Shown in pieces: positions 34,814-42,974 of a stretch of DNA of 64,000 nt. The number at the start of each line of letters is the position of its first letter. Within the stretch, counting starts at the first letter, position 1. A program made the position numbers and the translations under genes. The notes below the pieces were generated by a model. The model ran no database searches. It saw nothing but the letters and a program-made list of their open reading frames with translations, and had not been told where the DNA came from. This stretch comes from Sphaerisporangium fuscum (lineage in GTDB: Bacteria > Actinomycetota > Actinomycetes > Streptosporangiales > Streptosporangiaceae): assembly GCF_018531465.1 (NCBI RefSeq), contig NZ_JAHDTF010000030.1, forward strand, positions 62,001-126,000. The letters are read 5' to 3'.

Positions 34814-35545
34814 ATGTCTGGGTATGACCGCGTGGTGCAACCGGCGGCCGGTGACGAGGCCCTGGAGAACCATCTCGGTGGTGACGAGGGAAAGAACTAC
34901 CGGCAGTACGAGTTCGACATGGTCGCCCCGCACGTCGGCACGTCGATGCTCGAGATCGGCTCAGGGCTCGGCCACTTCGCCGAGCAGTTCCTGCCCCACC
35001 TCGACAGGCTCGTGGTCAGCGACTTCGACCCCTACTGCGTCGAGCAGCTCAACAAGCGCTTCGACGGGCGCGACGACATCCAGGTGCTGCAGTTCGGGCT
35101 GCCCACCGACATCCCGCTCGACGACCCGGTCGACACCGTCGTCATGATGAACGTCCTGGAGCACATCGAGGAGGACGTCGAGGCGCTGCGCTCGCTGGCC
35201 AGGGTCACCAAGCCGGGCGGCCGCATCATCATCTGGGTGCCCGGCTACATGCAGCTGTACGGCGACTTCGACCGCAAGGTCGGCCACGTCACCCGCTACA
35301 CCCCCGCCACCCTCGGCAAGACCGTCGCCGAGGCGGGGCTCCGGGCCGAGGTGCTCAAGCCGATCAACTTCCTTGGCGGCATCGCCTGGTGGGCCGCCGT
35401 CCGCCGCGGCGGCGTGGGTTACCCCGACCCCCGGCTGGTCAAGATCTACGACCGCACGGTGGTGCCGACGACCAGGTTCATCGAGCGCTTCTTCCGCCCG
35501 CCGTTCGGCCAGACGGTCTTCTGCGTCGCCCGCGTGCCCGGCTGA
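34814..35545 (+). CDS. Class I SAM-dependent methyltransferase
   Basis: A 243-residue Rossmann-fold methyltransferase. Motif I is MLEIGSGLGHFAEQFLP, the acidic motif is LVVSDFDPYC, and VVMMNVLEHIEEDVEALRSL is the motif IV region. KPGGRIIIWVP follows. The late FIERFFRPPFGQTVFCVARV suggests membrane association or a large substrate, perhaps a glycan or lipid. Start ATG 34814, after GGGCGGGA. Gap 34628-34813 has a TAGACT-like -10 box near 34738. The substrate is not known. Confidence 0.85.
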   Translation: MSGYDRVVQPAAGDEALENHLGGDEGKNYRQYEFDMVAPHVGTSMLEIGSGLGHFAEQFLPHLDRLVVSDFDPYCVEQLNKRFDGRDDIQVLQFGLPTDIPLDDPVDTVVMMNVLEHIEEDVEALRSLARVTKPGGRIIIWVPGYMQLYGDFDRKVGHVTRYTPATLGKTVAEAGLRAEVLKPINFLGGIAWWAAVRRGGVGYPDPRLVKIYDRTVVPTTRFIERFFRPPFGQTVFCVARVPG

Positions 35546-35647
35546 CGTCTCGTACGGACCTCGCGTCGCCCGCCGCTCTGGCGGGCCCGCGTCCGGTTCT
35601 CCGGGATATCTCAGGAATTCCCCGGCCTTCTCCCACCCCCTGGCGAT

Positions 35648-35679
35648 GCTCTGGAGAGCATGAGAAATCTCTCCAGAGC
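35648..35679 (+). promoter_or_regulatory. Perfect 11-bp hairpin enclosing a start codon
   Basis: GCTCTGGAGAG (35648-35658) and CTCTCCAGAGC (35669-35679) pair perfectly. The ATG at 35660-35662 lies in the ten-base loop, and the GGAGAG ribosome site lies in the left arm. This could be an RNA thermometer-like or repressor-bound translational switch, or a DNA operator over the start of the operon. Confidence 0.75.
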
Positions 35680-36187
35680 GTTGATCGCCGGCTCCGTGGC
35701 CGGAGCCCTCGCCGTCGGAGCCCTCGGCGGCGCAGCAGTGGCCCGCCAGGCGGGCCCCGCCGACACCGGCGCCTACGAGCTGCCGGCCGCCGCCTCCGAC
35801 GTCTCCTCGGCCGACACCGTCGCCCTCAGGGCGGACGACCCCGGCCGCTCCCCGGCCGACCGCCCGAGACTGCGCCTCGCGCAGCGCCGGGGCCTCGCCG
35901 GCGTGCACGGCGAGGCGACCGTGCGCCAGCGGGACGGCGGCTTCGCCACCTACGGCTGGCAGCGCGGCGAGGTGACCGCCGCCTCCACCGGCTCGCTCAC
36001 GGTCAAGAGCGCCGACGGCGTGAGCTGGACCTGGACGGTGACCTCCGACACCAGAGTCCGGAAGAATGGTGCCAAGTCCACCGCGTCGGCACTCGCCCAG
36101 GGCGACACCGTGTTCGTCCTCGGGCAACCCGGCGGCGCCGGCCGCACGGCACTCGGAGTGGTGGTCCCGAAACGCTCCAAGGAGTGA
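35660..36187 (+). CDS. Secreted DUF5666-like protein
   Basis: A 175-residue exported protein with an N-terminal signal (RALIAGSVAGALAVGALGG). The core GEVTAASTGSLTVKSADG, then the WTVTSDTRVRKNG strand and a VFVLGQPG strand, fits DUF5666 beta domains. It starts at ATG 35660 inside a perfect hairpin and precedes a two-component system by 11 bp, so it may be the sensed or regulated envelope component. Biochemical function unknown. Confidence 0.65.
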   Translation: MRNLSRALIAGSVAGALAVGALGGAAVARQAGPADTGAYELPAAASDVSSADTVALRADDPGRSPADRPRLRLAQRRGLAGVHGEATVRQRDGGFATYGWQRGEVTAASTGSLTVKSADGVSWTWTVTSDTRVRKNGAKSTASALAQGDTVFVLGQPGGAGRTALGVVVPKRSKE

Positions 36188-36198
36188 ACAAAGGACGC

Positions 36199-36924
36199 AT
36201 GAGCGACCAGACGTACAAGCCACGCGTCCTCGTCGTCGACGACGAGCGCAACATCCGCGACCTGGTGGGGGTCGCGCTGCGGTTCCACGGGTTCGAGGTG
36301 GTCAGCGCGGCGCGCGGCTACGAGGCGCTGGAGCTCGCCCGGTCAGGGACACCCGATCTCCTCGTCCTGGACATCATGCTCCCCGATCTGGACGGGTTCG
36401 AGCTGTGCCGGCGGCTGCGCGCGGAGGGGGACGACGTCCCCGTCATCTTCCTGACCGCCCGCGACGCCCCGGCCGACACCGTCCGCGGTCTCACGCTGGG
36501 CGGCGACGACTACGTCACCAAGCCGTTCTCCGTGGAGGCGCTGGTGGCGCGGGCGCGGGCGGTGCTGCGGCGCGGCACCCGCCGCTTTTCCTCCGGCGAC
36601 CCGGCACCGGCGGGCGGCGACCAGGCCGTCCTCACGGTGGCCGACCTGGAGCTCGACGAGGCCCGATGGGAGGTAAGGCGGGGCGGCGTGCCGGTCGATC
36701 TGTCCCCCACCGAGTTCCGGCTCCTCTCCTTCCTCATGCGGCATCCCGGCCAGGTGCTGACCAAGGCGCAGTTGCTGGAGCACGTGTGGGGGTTCGGCAC
36801 GCAGTCGCAGGTCGTGGAGACCTACATCTCCTACCTGCGGCGCAAGCTCGACCCCCTCGGCCCGCCGCTGATCCACACCCAGCGCGGGGTGGGCTACGCC
36901 CTGCGCCCGTCGTCGTCCGCATGA
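36199..36924 (+). CDS. OmpR/PhoB-family response regulator
   Basis: A 241-residue regulator. The receiver domain has the acidic pocket (VVDDERN), phospho-acceptor D58 in LVLDIMLPD and the conserved Lys in YVTKPFS. The C-terminal winged helix carries VDLSPTEFRLLSFLMRHPG and VVETYISYLRRKL. ATG 36199 follows AAGGA. Its stop overlaps the kinase start (ATGA), so both are made from one transcript. It is 11 bp after the DUF5666-like gene. Confidence 0.93.
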   Translation: MSDQTYKPRVLVVDDERNIRDLVGVALRFHGFEVVSAARGYEALELARSGTPDLLVLDIMLPDLDGFELCRRLRAEGDDVPVIFLTARDAPADTVRGLTLGGDDYVTKPFSVEALVARARAVLRRGTRRFSSGDPAPAGGDQAVLTVADLELDEARWEVRRGGVPVDLSPTEFRLLSFLMRHPGQVLTKAQLLEHVWGFGTQSQVVETYISYLRRKLDPLGPPLIHTQRGVGYALRPSSSA

Positions 36925-38270
36925 CCCTCCGAGGGCGCCTGCTCGCCGGCCTGCTGTCCGTCACGGCCGTCGGTCTCGCCGTGCTGTCCGTCGTCAGCGT
37001 CCTGGTGCTGCGGGGGCACCTCATCGACCGTATGGACGCGACGCTCATCGGGTCGGCCAAGGTCGCGGCAGTGCGGCTGGTGCGGGCGTCGGGGGTCGCG
37101 CTCGTCAGCGCCAACGAGACGTACGCCATCGCGGTGCTCAACGTGACGACCGGACGGGGACGGCTGGTCTCCGGCGACGATCCCGAGGTGGGGCGCGTCC
37201 CGGCGAGGCTGGAGAGCCTGGGGGCCGCGCGGCTCGGCGCGCTGGCGGACAGCGGAAGACCCTTCCAGCTCACCGACCGCCTGCGGGCGGCGGCCGCGCG
37301 GATGACGGCGGGGAACCGCATCGCGGTCGTCGCCGTCCCGCTCGACGAGGTCAGGGATTCGATACGGCGCCTGGTGGTCACCGAGCTGGTCACCGGCGCC
37401 GTCCTGATGACCCTGCTCCTGCTGCTCGGCAGATCCCTCATCGGCAAGGGGCTCGCGCCGCTGGAGCGGATGGCGCGCACCGCCCAGCTCGTGGCCGAAG
37501 GCGGCGACCTGTCCAGCCGCATGCCCGAAGGCAGATCGGAGGCGGGACGCCTCGGCGTGACGATCAACCTCATGCTGGCGCGGATCCAGGACGCCTTCGC
37601 CGCGCGCTGGGCGTCGGAGGAGCGGGTACGCCGCTTCGCCGCCGACGCCTCCCACGAGCTGCGCAACCCGCTGACCACCATCCACGGGTACGCCGAGCTC
37701 TACCGGCAGGGGGCGATCCCGGACGAGGAGGTCCCGCAGGTGATGCGCCGCATCGAGGACGAGGCGGCGCGGATGGCCCGGCTGGTCTCCGAACTGCTCG
37801 AACTGGCCCGCCTCGACAAGGGCGCGCCGCTCGAGGTCGCCCCGGTGGACCTCACGGCGGTGGCCGTCGAGGTGACCGACGACTTCGCGGCGCTCAATCC
37901 CGACCATCCGGTGACCGTCGAGGCTCCGCCGTCGATGGTGGCCGTGGTCGACGAGGCGAGGATCCGGCAGGTGCTCGTCAACCTGCTCGCCAACGTCCGC
38001 GCGCACACCCCGCCCGGGACCAGGGCCACGGTACGGCTGACGCCGCCCGCCGTGCTGGAAGTGGCCGACGACGGGCCCGGCATGTCCCCGGAGAACGCCG
38101 CCCGCGCCTTCGACCGGTTCCACCACGCCTCCCCGGGAGACGGCAGCGGCCTCGGCCTCGCGATCGTCCAGGCCATCGCCACCGCCCACAACGGCCAGGC
38201 CACCCTCCGCTCCCTACCTGGCCAGGGCACCACCATCCGCGTGGACCTCCCAGCCGAGACGGCCCGCTGA
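36921..38270 (+). CDS. Sensor histidine kinase
   Basis: A 449-residue kinase. Two membrane helices (about 10-31 and 152-171) enclose an outer sensor region. HAMP and HisKA follow with phospho-acceptor H245 in ASHELRNPL. The ATPase has an N-box (LVNLLANVRAH), G1 (DDGPGMS) and G2 (GSGLGLAIVQ). It partners with the response regulator by overlap. The signal is unknown; the secreted DUF5666-like protein in the same operon may relate to it. Confidence 0.93.
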   Translation: MTLRGRLLAGLLSVTAVGLAVLSVVSVLVLRGHLIDRMDATLIGSAKVAAVRLVRASGVALVSANETYAIAVLNVTTGRGRLVSGDDPEVGRVPARLESLGAARLGALADSGRPFQLTDRLRAAAARMTAGNRIAVVAVPLDEVRDSIRRLVVTELVTGAVLMTLLLLLGRSLIGKGLAPLERMARTAQLVAEGGDLSSRMPEGRSEAGRLGVTINLMLARIQDAFAARWASEERVRRFAADASHELRNPLTTIHGYAELYRQGAIPDEEVPQVMRRIEDEAARMARLVSELLELARLDKGAPLEVAPVDLTAVAVEVTDDFAALNPDHPVTVEAPPSMVAVVDEARIRQVLVNLLANVRAHTPPGTRATVRLTPPAVLEVADDGPGMSPENAARAFDRFHHASPGDGSGLGLAIVQAIATAHNGQATLRSLPGQGTTIRVDLPAETAR

Positions 38271-38303
38271 CGGCTTCGCCCCCTTGGGGTGGCGATAAAT
38301 CAG

Positions 38304-38332
38304 TTGTGCCGAGGATGGGCGGCTCGTACCTT
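38304..38332 (+). promoter_or_regulatory. Promoter of leaderless MRIFPY leader
   Basis: TTGTGC (38304-38309), a 17-base spacer and TACCTT (38327-38332). The predicted start, seven bases after the -10 box, is A38339, the first base of an ATG. The transcript would thus begin with a start codon, as leaderless actinobacterial mRNAs do. Confidence 0.5.
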
Positions 38333-38338
38333 CTTGGT

Positions 38339-38359
38339 ATGCGCATTTTTCCTTACTGA
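38339..38359 (+). CDS. Candidate leaderless leader peptide MRIFPY
   Basis: A six-residue open frame, M-R-I-F-P-Y, ends in TGA at 38357. It begins at the predicted transcription start and is followed within seven bases by a hairpin (38367-38388). Such a short frame may arise by chance. Its coincidence with the promoter and leader structure supports a role in ribosome-dependent attenuation of the next gene. Confidence 0.4.
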   Translation: MRIFPY

Positions 38360-38366
38360 CAGCGCC

Positions 38367-38470
38367 GATCGGTCCTCGGTGACCGATCCGCTGGCACTCA
38401 GCTCGTTTGTCCCGTCCATCTAGACGCGGCGGCTGAGGCTCCCGACCGGCATCACATCCCCTGCCGCGTC
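38367..38470 (+). promoter_or_regulatory. Structured leader with competing hairpins
   Basis: GATCGGTC/GACCGATC (38367-38388) forms the first hairpin. CTCAGC (38397-38402) can pair with GCTGAG (38432-38437). GACGCGGC (38423-38430) can pair with GCCGCGTC (38463-38470). The last two overlap so that they exclude each other, and the last ends ten bases before the AAGGAG ribosome site at 38481. This layout suits attenuation. Confidence 0.45.
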
Positions 38471-38491
38471 GTGCATCTGTAAGGAGACTCC

Positions 38492-38650
38492 ATGCGTACT
38501 CGTACCACCCACAACAATGCCAAAAAAGGCAGGTCAGCGGGTTCCCCGCCGCCTGACAGGCGGCTCGTCCCGGCTCCACGCCGGATCTTGATGCCGCCTG
38601 CGCCCGTGCGGCGTGTGCCGCCGCCGCGGCGGCTGCCGAAGGGACGCTGA
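38492..38650 (+). CDS. 52-residue basic Pro/Arg-rich small protein
   Basis: ATG 38492 lies five bases after a perfect AAGGAG. The 52 residues include 12 Arg, 12 Pro and 3 Lys but only one acidic residue. The C-terminal half has PAPRRILMPPAPVRRV and PPPRRLPKGR. This resembles proline-rich ribosome-targeting peptides in composition; no family is recognised. The transcript starts about 150 bases upstream and ends at a strong terminator, so it forms its own unit. Confidence 0.6.
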   Translation: MRTRTTHNNAKKGRSAGSPPPDRRLVPAPRRILMPPAPVRRVPPPRRLPKGR

Positions 38651-38695
38651 CCGGCCCTCCCGAGGATTCCCGACCTTCGACGGGGGTCCACAAGA

Positions 38696-38740
38696 ACGGC
38701 GGTGTCCCGCCCCTCCTTCCCAGGGGTGGGACACCGCCGT
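38696..38740. terminator. Bidirectional terminator with 19-pair stem
   Basis: ACGGCGGTGTCCC-G-CCCCT pairs with AGGGG-T-GGGACACCGCCGT with only one G-T pair and a seven-base loop. It ends the small-protein transcript and, on the other strand, the thiolase gene, whose stop is 40 bp away. Confidence 0.9.
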
Positions 38741-38779
38741 CTCGTTCTTACTCCGACTTACTCCGACGCCCGGCGACGG

Positions 38780-39925
38780 TCAGAGCCGTTCGATGATCGT
38801 GACGTTGGCCTGGCCGCCGCCCTCGCACATGGTCTGCAGGCCGTACCTGCCGCCCGTGCGCTCCAGCTCGTGGAGCAGCTTGGTCATCAGGATGGCGCCG
38901 GTGCCGCCGAGCGGGTGGCCGAGGGCGATGGCGCCGCCGTTCGGGTTGGTCTTCGCCGGGTCGGCGCCGATCTCCTTCAGCCAGGCCAGCGGCACGGGGG
39001 CGAACGCCTCGTTGATCTCGATCGCGTCGATGTCGTCGATCGAGAGCCCCGACCTCTTCAGCGCCTTCCGGGTTGCCGGGATCGGCGCGGTGAGCATGTA
39101 GACGGGGTCGTCGCCGGTCAGCGTGAGCGTGACGACGCGCGCCCGCGGGGTGAGACCGTGGTCCTTGACCGCCTGCTCGGAGGCGATCAGCACCGCGCCG
39201 GAGCCGTCGGAGATCTGCGAGGACGTCGCGGCCGTGATCTGGCCGCCGTCGCGCAGGGTCTTCAGCTCGGCCATCTTCTCCAGCGTGGTGTCCGGACGTG
39301 GGCCCTCGTCGTCCTCGACGCCGTTGATCGGGGCGATCTGGTCCTTGAAGTAGCCGTTGGCGACGGCCTTGGCGGCCCGCTGGTGGCTCTCGTAGGCGTA
39401 CCGCTCCAGCTCGTCGCGCTTGAGGCCCCACTTCTCGCACATCAACTCCGCGCCGCGGAACTGTGAGATCTCCTGCTTGCCGTACCGCTCGACCCACTTG
39501 TCACCGAACGGGAAGGGCATCCCCTTCTCCAGGGCCGCCGTGATGCTCGACCCCATCGGGACGATGCTCATCGACTCGACGCCCGAGGCCACGACGAGGT
39601 CCTGCGTACCGGACATGACGCCCTGCGCGGCGAAGTGGATGGCCTGCTGGGACGAGCCGCACTGCCGGTCGATCGTGACGCCGGCGACGGTCTCGGGCAG
39701 GCCGGCGGACAGCCAGGCGTTGCGGGCGATGTCCATGCTCTGCGGGCCGAACTGCATGACGCAGCCCATGATGACGTCGTCGACCGCCGACGGGTCGACG
39801 CCCGTACGGTCGATCAGGGCCTTGAGGGTGTGAGCGGCCAGGTCTGTGGGGTGAACGGTGGACAGACCGCCCTTTTTCTTGCCGACCGGGGTACGGACCG
39901 CCCCGACGATGTACGCCTCTGCCAC
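38780..39925 (-). CDS. Acetyl-CoA C-acyltransferase (thiolase)
   Basis: A 381-residue thiolase that cleaves 3-ketoacyl-CoA or condenses acetyl-CoA. The acyl-accepting Cys is in TIDRQCGSSQQAIHFA. The second half has EINEAFAPVPLAWLKE and NPNGGAIALGHPLGGTGA, and CEGGGQAN carries the region of the second Cys. GTG 39925 follows AGGAGG; I reject the eight-codon upstream extension. It stands alone on the minus strand. Its type (degradative or steroid-linked) cannot be told from sequence alone. Confidence 0.9.
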   Translation of the reverse strand: MAEAYIVGAVRTPVGKKKGGLSTVHPTDLAAHTLKALIDRTGVDPSAVDDVIMGCVMQFGPQSMDIARNAWLSAGLPETVAGVTIDRQCGSSQQAIHFAAQGVMSGTQDLVVASGVESMSIVPMGSSITAALEKGMPFPFGDKWVERYGKQEISQFRGAELMCEKWGLKRDELERYAYESHQRAAKAVANGYFKDQIAPINGVEDDEGPRPDTTLEKMAELKTLRDGGQITAATSSQISDGSGAVLIASEQAVKDHGLTPRARVVTLTLTGDDPVYMLTAPIPATRKALKRSGLSIDDIDAIEINEAFAPVPLAWLKEIGADPAKTNPNGGAIALGHPLGGTGAILMTKLLHELERTGGRYGLQTMCEGGGQANVTIIERL

Positions 39926-40038
39926 AGTGCCTCCTGGGTTCCGTCCCACATGAAACCGAGCATTGTTCGGTCTATACGAGGTTATAACAGAATAATCCTC
40001 CGTGGAGGTGAAGCCCCGTGGTGCGGGTGGGCGGTGGA

Positions 40039-40914
40039 TCAGTTCTTCGCGGTGTTCTTCCGCGTACCCGTCATGCGGGCGTAGACGATCACGTTGTCGA
40101 CGTAGTGGCCGGTCGTGCGGTTGTAGGTGCCGCCGCAGGTGATCAGGCGGAGCTCGGCCGCGTCCGCGTTGCCGTACACCCGGTTGGTCGGGAAGGTCTG
40201 CTTGGCCGCCTGCTCGACGCCGCCCACCGTGAAGATCGCCACGGTGCCGTCCATGCGGACGACCTCGATCGTGTCGCCGTACCGCAACTCGTGCAGGCGG
40301 GTGAAGACGGCGCTGCGCGAGGTGGTGTCCTTGTGGCCGAGCATCACCGCCGGCCCCGACTGCCCCGGGGTCGGGCCGTAGCGGTACCAGCCGACGAGGT
40401 TGGGGTTGTTGATCGGCGGGGTCTCGATGGCGCCCTGCTTGTCGGTGCCGACCGAGGTGATGGGGGCGTTGATGCCGAGCTTCTTCACGATCAGCCGCTT
40501 GGGGGTCGACGGCTGCATCGGCGGCGCGGGCGGGAGCGACGGCACGGGGGGCGGCGCGGTGGGGTCGGCCTGCGTCAGCGGCTGGCCGGGGCCGCCCGGG
40601 CCCACCGAGGGCGCGAAGGTCTGGCCCACGGGCGGCTGCGCCTGGAGCCGCAGCGGCGTACGACTGTCGGTCAGGCCGTACTCATCGGGCGAGCTCATCA
40701 TGAGCAGCAGTCCGACGATCACCGTGACCACGCCGGCCACGGCGGCGAGGATGAGCACGGTGCGCATGACGCGCCCGCGATCGACCTCCGGCTCCGGCTC
40801 CTGCCACTGGCCTGCGGGGTGAGCATAGGAGTAGTAGACGGGCTGCACGTACGGCTGCCCGTGCACAGGCTGTGGATATCCGTCCGACGGCGGGTATTCG
40901 GGAGGCGATGTCAC
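40039..40914 (-). CDS. Class F sortase
   Basis: A 291-residue transpeptidase. A Pro/Tyr-rich cytoplasmic N-terminus and a membrane helix (about 50-72) precede a Pro-rich stalk. The catalytic domain has the His in AVMLGHKDT and the Cys in LRLITCGGTYN, followed by YVDNVIVYAR with the Arg. It cleaves a sorting signal on an exported protein and links it to the cell wall or pilus. It lies 13 bp after a secreted protein with a membrane-anchoring C-terminus, its likely substrate. Confidence 0.9.
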   Translation of the reverse strand: MTSPPEYPPSDGYPQPVHGQPYVQPVYYSYAHPAGQWQEPEPEVDRGRVMRTVLILAAVAGVVTVIVGLLLMMSSPDEYGLTDSRTPLRLQAQPPVGQTFAPSVGPGGPGQPLTQADPTAPPPVPSLPPAPPMQPSTPKRLIVKKLGINAPITSVGTDKQGAIETPPINNPNLVGWYRYGPTPGQSGPAVMLGHKDTTSRSAVFTRLHELRYGDTIEVVRMDGTVAIFTVGGVEQAAKQTFPTNRVYGNADAAELRLITCGGTYNRTTGHYVDNVIVYARMTGTRKNTAKN

Positions 40915-40927
40915 CCCGAGCCCCCGA

Positions 40928-41893
40928 TCATCCCCGCTGCGGACGACGACGGCGCATCATCAAGCCGCCGACTCCGGCGCCGAAGACGAGGATCGTGCCG
41001 GCCATCACGAACATGCGCCCGTCAGGCCCCGCGTCCCCACCCCCACCGGTGGCCGCCCCACCATCCGGCTTCTTGGTCACCTGCTCAGCAGGCGACTTCT
41101 TCTTGGTCTTGCCGGCCTTCGGGGTGGAGGTGACGGTCTCGTAGACGGTGTGGGTCGGCTTGGGAGTCCTGGAGGTGGTCGTGGTCGGCGTCGGCGTGGA
41201 CGAGGTGGTCGTCGAACTCGGTGACGCCACCACCACTGACAATGGCAGCGGGGTCGCACTGGCAGGGGTCGCCGTCACCGGCAGGGTGCAGGTGTAAGTC
41301 TGCTCGGCGGTAGCGGTTCCAGATCCAATTCGAAGGACGAACTGCCCGGGCTTCACAGAGAATGTCCCGACTGCGGTAGGCACCACGGTCGCCGTCATGG
41401 TCGGAAACGGGATCGGCGCGCCCGCCGATAGCGAGGCGAAGGGCGTATAGGTGGCAGCGGGCTTCAGAGTCGTCGGAGAGGTACCGACTGGGGTGCCACT
41501 AGCGACCAGATCACCTTCGATGACGATCGTGTTCGTCGTGGGAATCGCCGCTGGAGCGGTCATGGACGGCGATGTCGCCGGCTGAGCGATCACCCAGGTC
41601 AGCGGCACGGTCGCATTCGGGCTAGGCGTCGTGTAAGGACCGCTCAACTGCACTTGGAAATTGAACGCCGCGCCACCGGCAGTGGTAGGAGTGCAGGTGT
41701 ATGTGACAGGGCTAGGCCCCACAGGGGCTCCTAGCGCAGGAATGGCCACCAAAAGAGCACCCGCACTGAAGGTCCCGGCGACGGCTGCCTTAGTGGCGAT
41801 GCGACGGCGTGCTCGCGACTTCAGCACGTATCTCTCCATTTCAGCGGCGTTGACCGGTTTGCCAGGCGTATCAGGATCCCAGTCTGTGGTCAC
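40928..41893 (-). CDS. Exported cell-wall protein, probable substrate of adjacent sortase
   Basis: A 321-residue protein. A membrane-spanning signal follows a short basic N-terminus (about residues 35-55). The outer part has Cys pairs in YTCTPTT and YTCTLPV and beta-rich Thr/Pro sequence. The stalk is Thr/Ser/Lys/Pro-rich. The C-terminus reads KKPDGGAATGGGG, then a helix (FVMAGTILVFGAGVGGLMM) and RRRRPQRG. This is a sortase-type sorting signal without LPxTG. It starts at a GTG (41893) with a weak ribosome site. Confidence 0.7.
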   Translation of the reverse strand: MTTDWDPDTPGKPVNAAEMERYVLKSRARRRIATKAAVAGTFSAGALLVAIPALGAPVGPSPVTYTCTPTTAGGAAFNFQVQLSGPYTTPSPNATVPLTWVIAQPATSPSMTAPAAIPTTNTIVIEGDLVASGTPVGTSPTTLKPAATYTPFASLSAGAPIPFPTMTATVVPTAVGTFSVKPGQFVLRIGSGTATAEQTYTCTLPVTATPASATPLPLSVVVASPSSTTTSSTPTPTTTTSRTPKPTHTVYETVTSTPKAGKTKKKSPAEQVTKKPDGGAATGGGGDAGPDGRMFVMAGTILVFGAGVGGLMMRRRRPQRG

Positions 41894-42083
41894 AGTTCAG
41901 TAGAGATCCTACGGACGGTTCGTCCCGCCTGGCTGTGATTTGCCCGCCCCCGACGCTATCTTCCGCCATAAACGCAGGTCAGCGGGTTACAACAGAACGA
42001 ACTTAATTCGTCGATCCGCTCTGCGCAATGCCAAAGACCCCCAAACACCCATACGCACAGTCACCGCCCCCACACAACAAAGC

Positions 42084-42099
42084 TCAACCAAGTGGTTGA
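42084..42099. promoter_or_regulatory. ArsR operator 1
   Basis: TCAACCA-AG-TGGTTGA is a perfect seven-base inverted repeat. It overlaps the first four bases of the -35 box (42096-42101) of the arsR operon. A second identical pair of half-sites lies 41 bp downstream. Confidence 0.7.
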
Positions 42100-42125
42100 A
42101 CTTCGACCCTGCCGAGGCGTACTCT
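42096..42125 (+). promoter_or_regulatory. Promoter of arsR operon
   Basis: TTGAAC (42096-42101), an 18-base spacer and TACTCT (42120-42125). The predicted start, seven to eight bases on, falls at 42132-42133, the arsR ATG, so the mRNA is probably leaderless. Confidence 0.55.
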
Positions 42126-42140
42126 CAACCACATGGTTGA
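42125..42140. promoter_or_regulatory. ArsR operator 2, overlapping the start codon
   Basis: TCAACCA-CA-TGGTTGA repeats operator 1 with the same half-sites. Its centre contains the arsR ATG (42133-42135). The two sites are 41 bp apart, about four helical turns, so a dimer pair could bind one face of the DNA and block the promoter. Confidence 0.7.
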
Positions 42141-42501
42141 GGATGGCCAGGGGCTGGACGCGGTCTTCCACGCTCTCGCCCATGACGCGCGACGCGACAT
42201 GCTGCGGCGTCTGTCCGCCGGCGAACTGACCGTGGGCGAGCTGGCCGCGCCGCTGAGCATGTCGCTGGCCGCGGCGTCCAAGCACGTGAAGGTCCTCGAG
42301 CAGGCGGGGCTCGTGCACCGCACCGTCTCCGGCCGCCGCCATGTGTGCCGGTTGCGCGCCGAACGGCTTTCCGGTGCCGCCGCCTGGCTGCGGTTCTACG
42401 AGCAGTTCTGGGACGAACGGCTCGATGCCCTGCAAGACGTCCTCGCCCCCCACATTCCCGAACCACCTCACCCAACCCTCGTCCCCAAGGAGTCCTCATG
42501 A
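42133..42501 (+). CDS. ArsR-family transcriptional regulator
   Basis: A 122-residue winged-helix repressor: VFHALAHDARRDMLRRLSAG, then the helix-turn-helix LSMSLAAASKHVKVLEQAGL and wing RTVSGRRHVCRL. Its context with an SRPBCC protein is typical of a metal-independent ArsR subgroup. Two copies of TCAACCA-N2-TGGTTGA flank its promoter and start codon, so it very likely represses itself. ATGA overlap with the next gene. Confidence 0.93.
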   Translation: MVEDGQGLDAVFHALAHDARRDMLRRLSAGELTVGELAAPLSMSLAAASKHVKVLEQAGLVHRTVSGRRHVCRLRAERLSGAAAWLRFYEQFWDERLDALQDVLAPHIPEPPHPTLVPKESS

Positions 42502-42974
42502 CGTCCGCGCCGACCACCTTCTCTGCCGTGCGACGCGAGCGCACGTTCTCCGCCCCGCCGCACACGGTCTACCGCGCCTGGCTCGACCCCGGCACCCTGC
42601 GGCGCTGGCTCGCCCCCGGCTCGCTCGAGCTCGCCCGCGCCGAGGTGGACGAGCGCGTCGGCGGCCGCTACCGCATCTGGCAGACCGAAGGGGATCAGCC
42701 CGTGCGCGGCTTCGAGGCCGAGCTGCTGGAGCTGGTCCCGGACGAACGGATCGTCTTCCGCTGGGCCTTCGTCGGCCCCGACCGCGACGAGGCCCCCGCC
42801 TTCGACTCCCTGCTCACCGTCACCTTCGAGGAGGCTCCGGGCGGTGGGACGCACCTCGTCCTCCTGCACGAACGGCTCGACGCCCTGGCCGCGGCGATGC
42901 CGGAGGTGGCGCGGCAGGTGGGCGGCGGCTGGGACAACTGCCTCGACCAGCTCTCCACGGCGGTGAAGGCATGA
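42498..42974 (+). CDS. SRPBCC (AHSA1-like) domain protein
   Basis: A 158-residue helix-grip protein of the AHSA1/START class: FSAPPHTVYRAWLDPGTLRR, VGGRYRIWQ, PDERIVFRWAF and a C-terminal GGWDNCLDQLSTAV helix. These proteins bind hydrophobic ligands in a central cavity. Such genes often follow ArsR regulators, as here. Both ends overlap neighbours by four bases (ATGA), so this is one coupled operon. Confidence 0.9.
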   Translation: MTSAPTTFSAVRRERTFSAPPHTVYRAWLDPGTLRRWLAPGSLELARAEVDERVGGRYRIWQTEGDQPVRGFEAELLELVPDERIVFRWAFVGPDRDEAPAFDSLLTVTFEEAPGGGTHLVLLHERLDALAAAMPEVARQVGGGWDNCLDQLSTAVKA

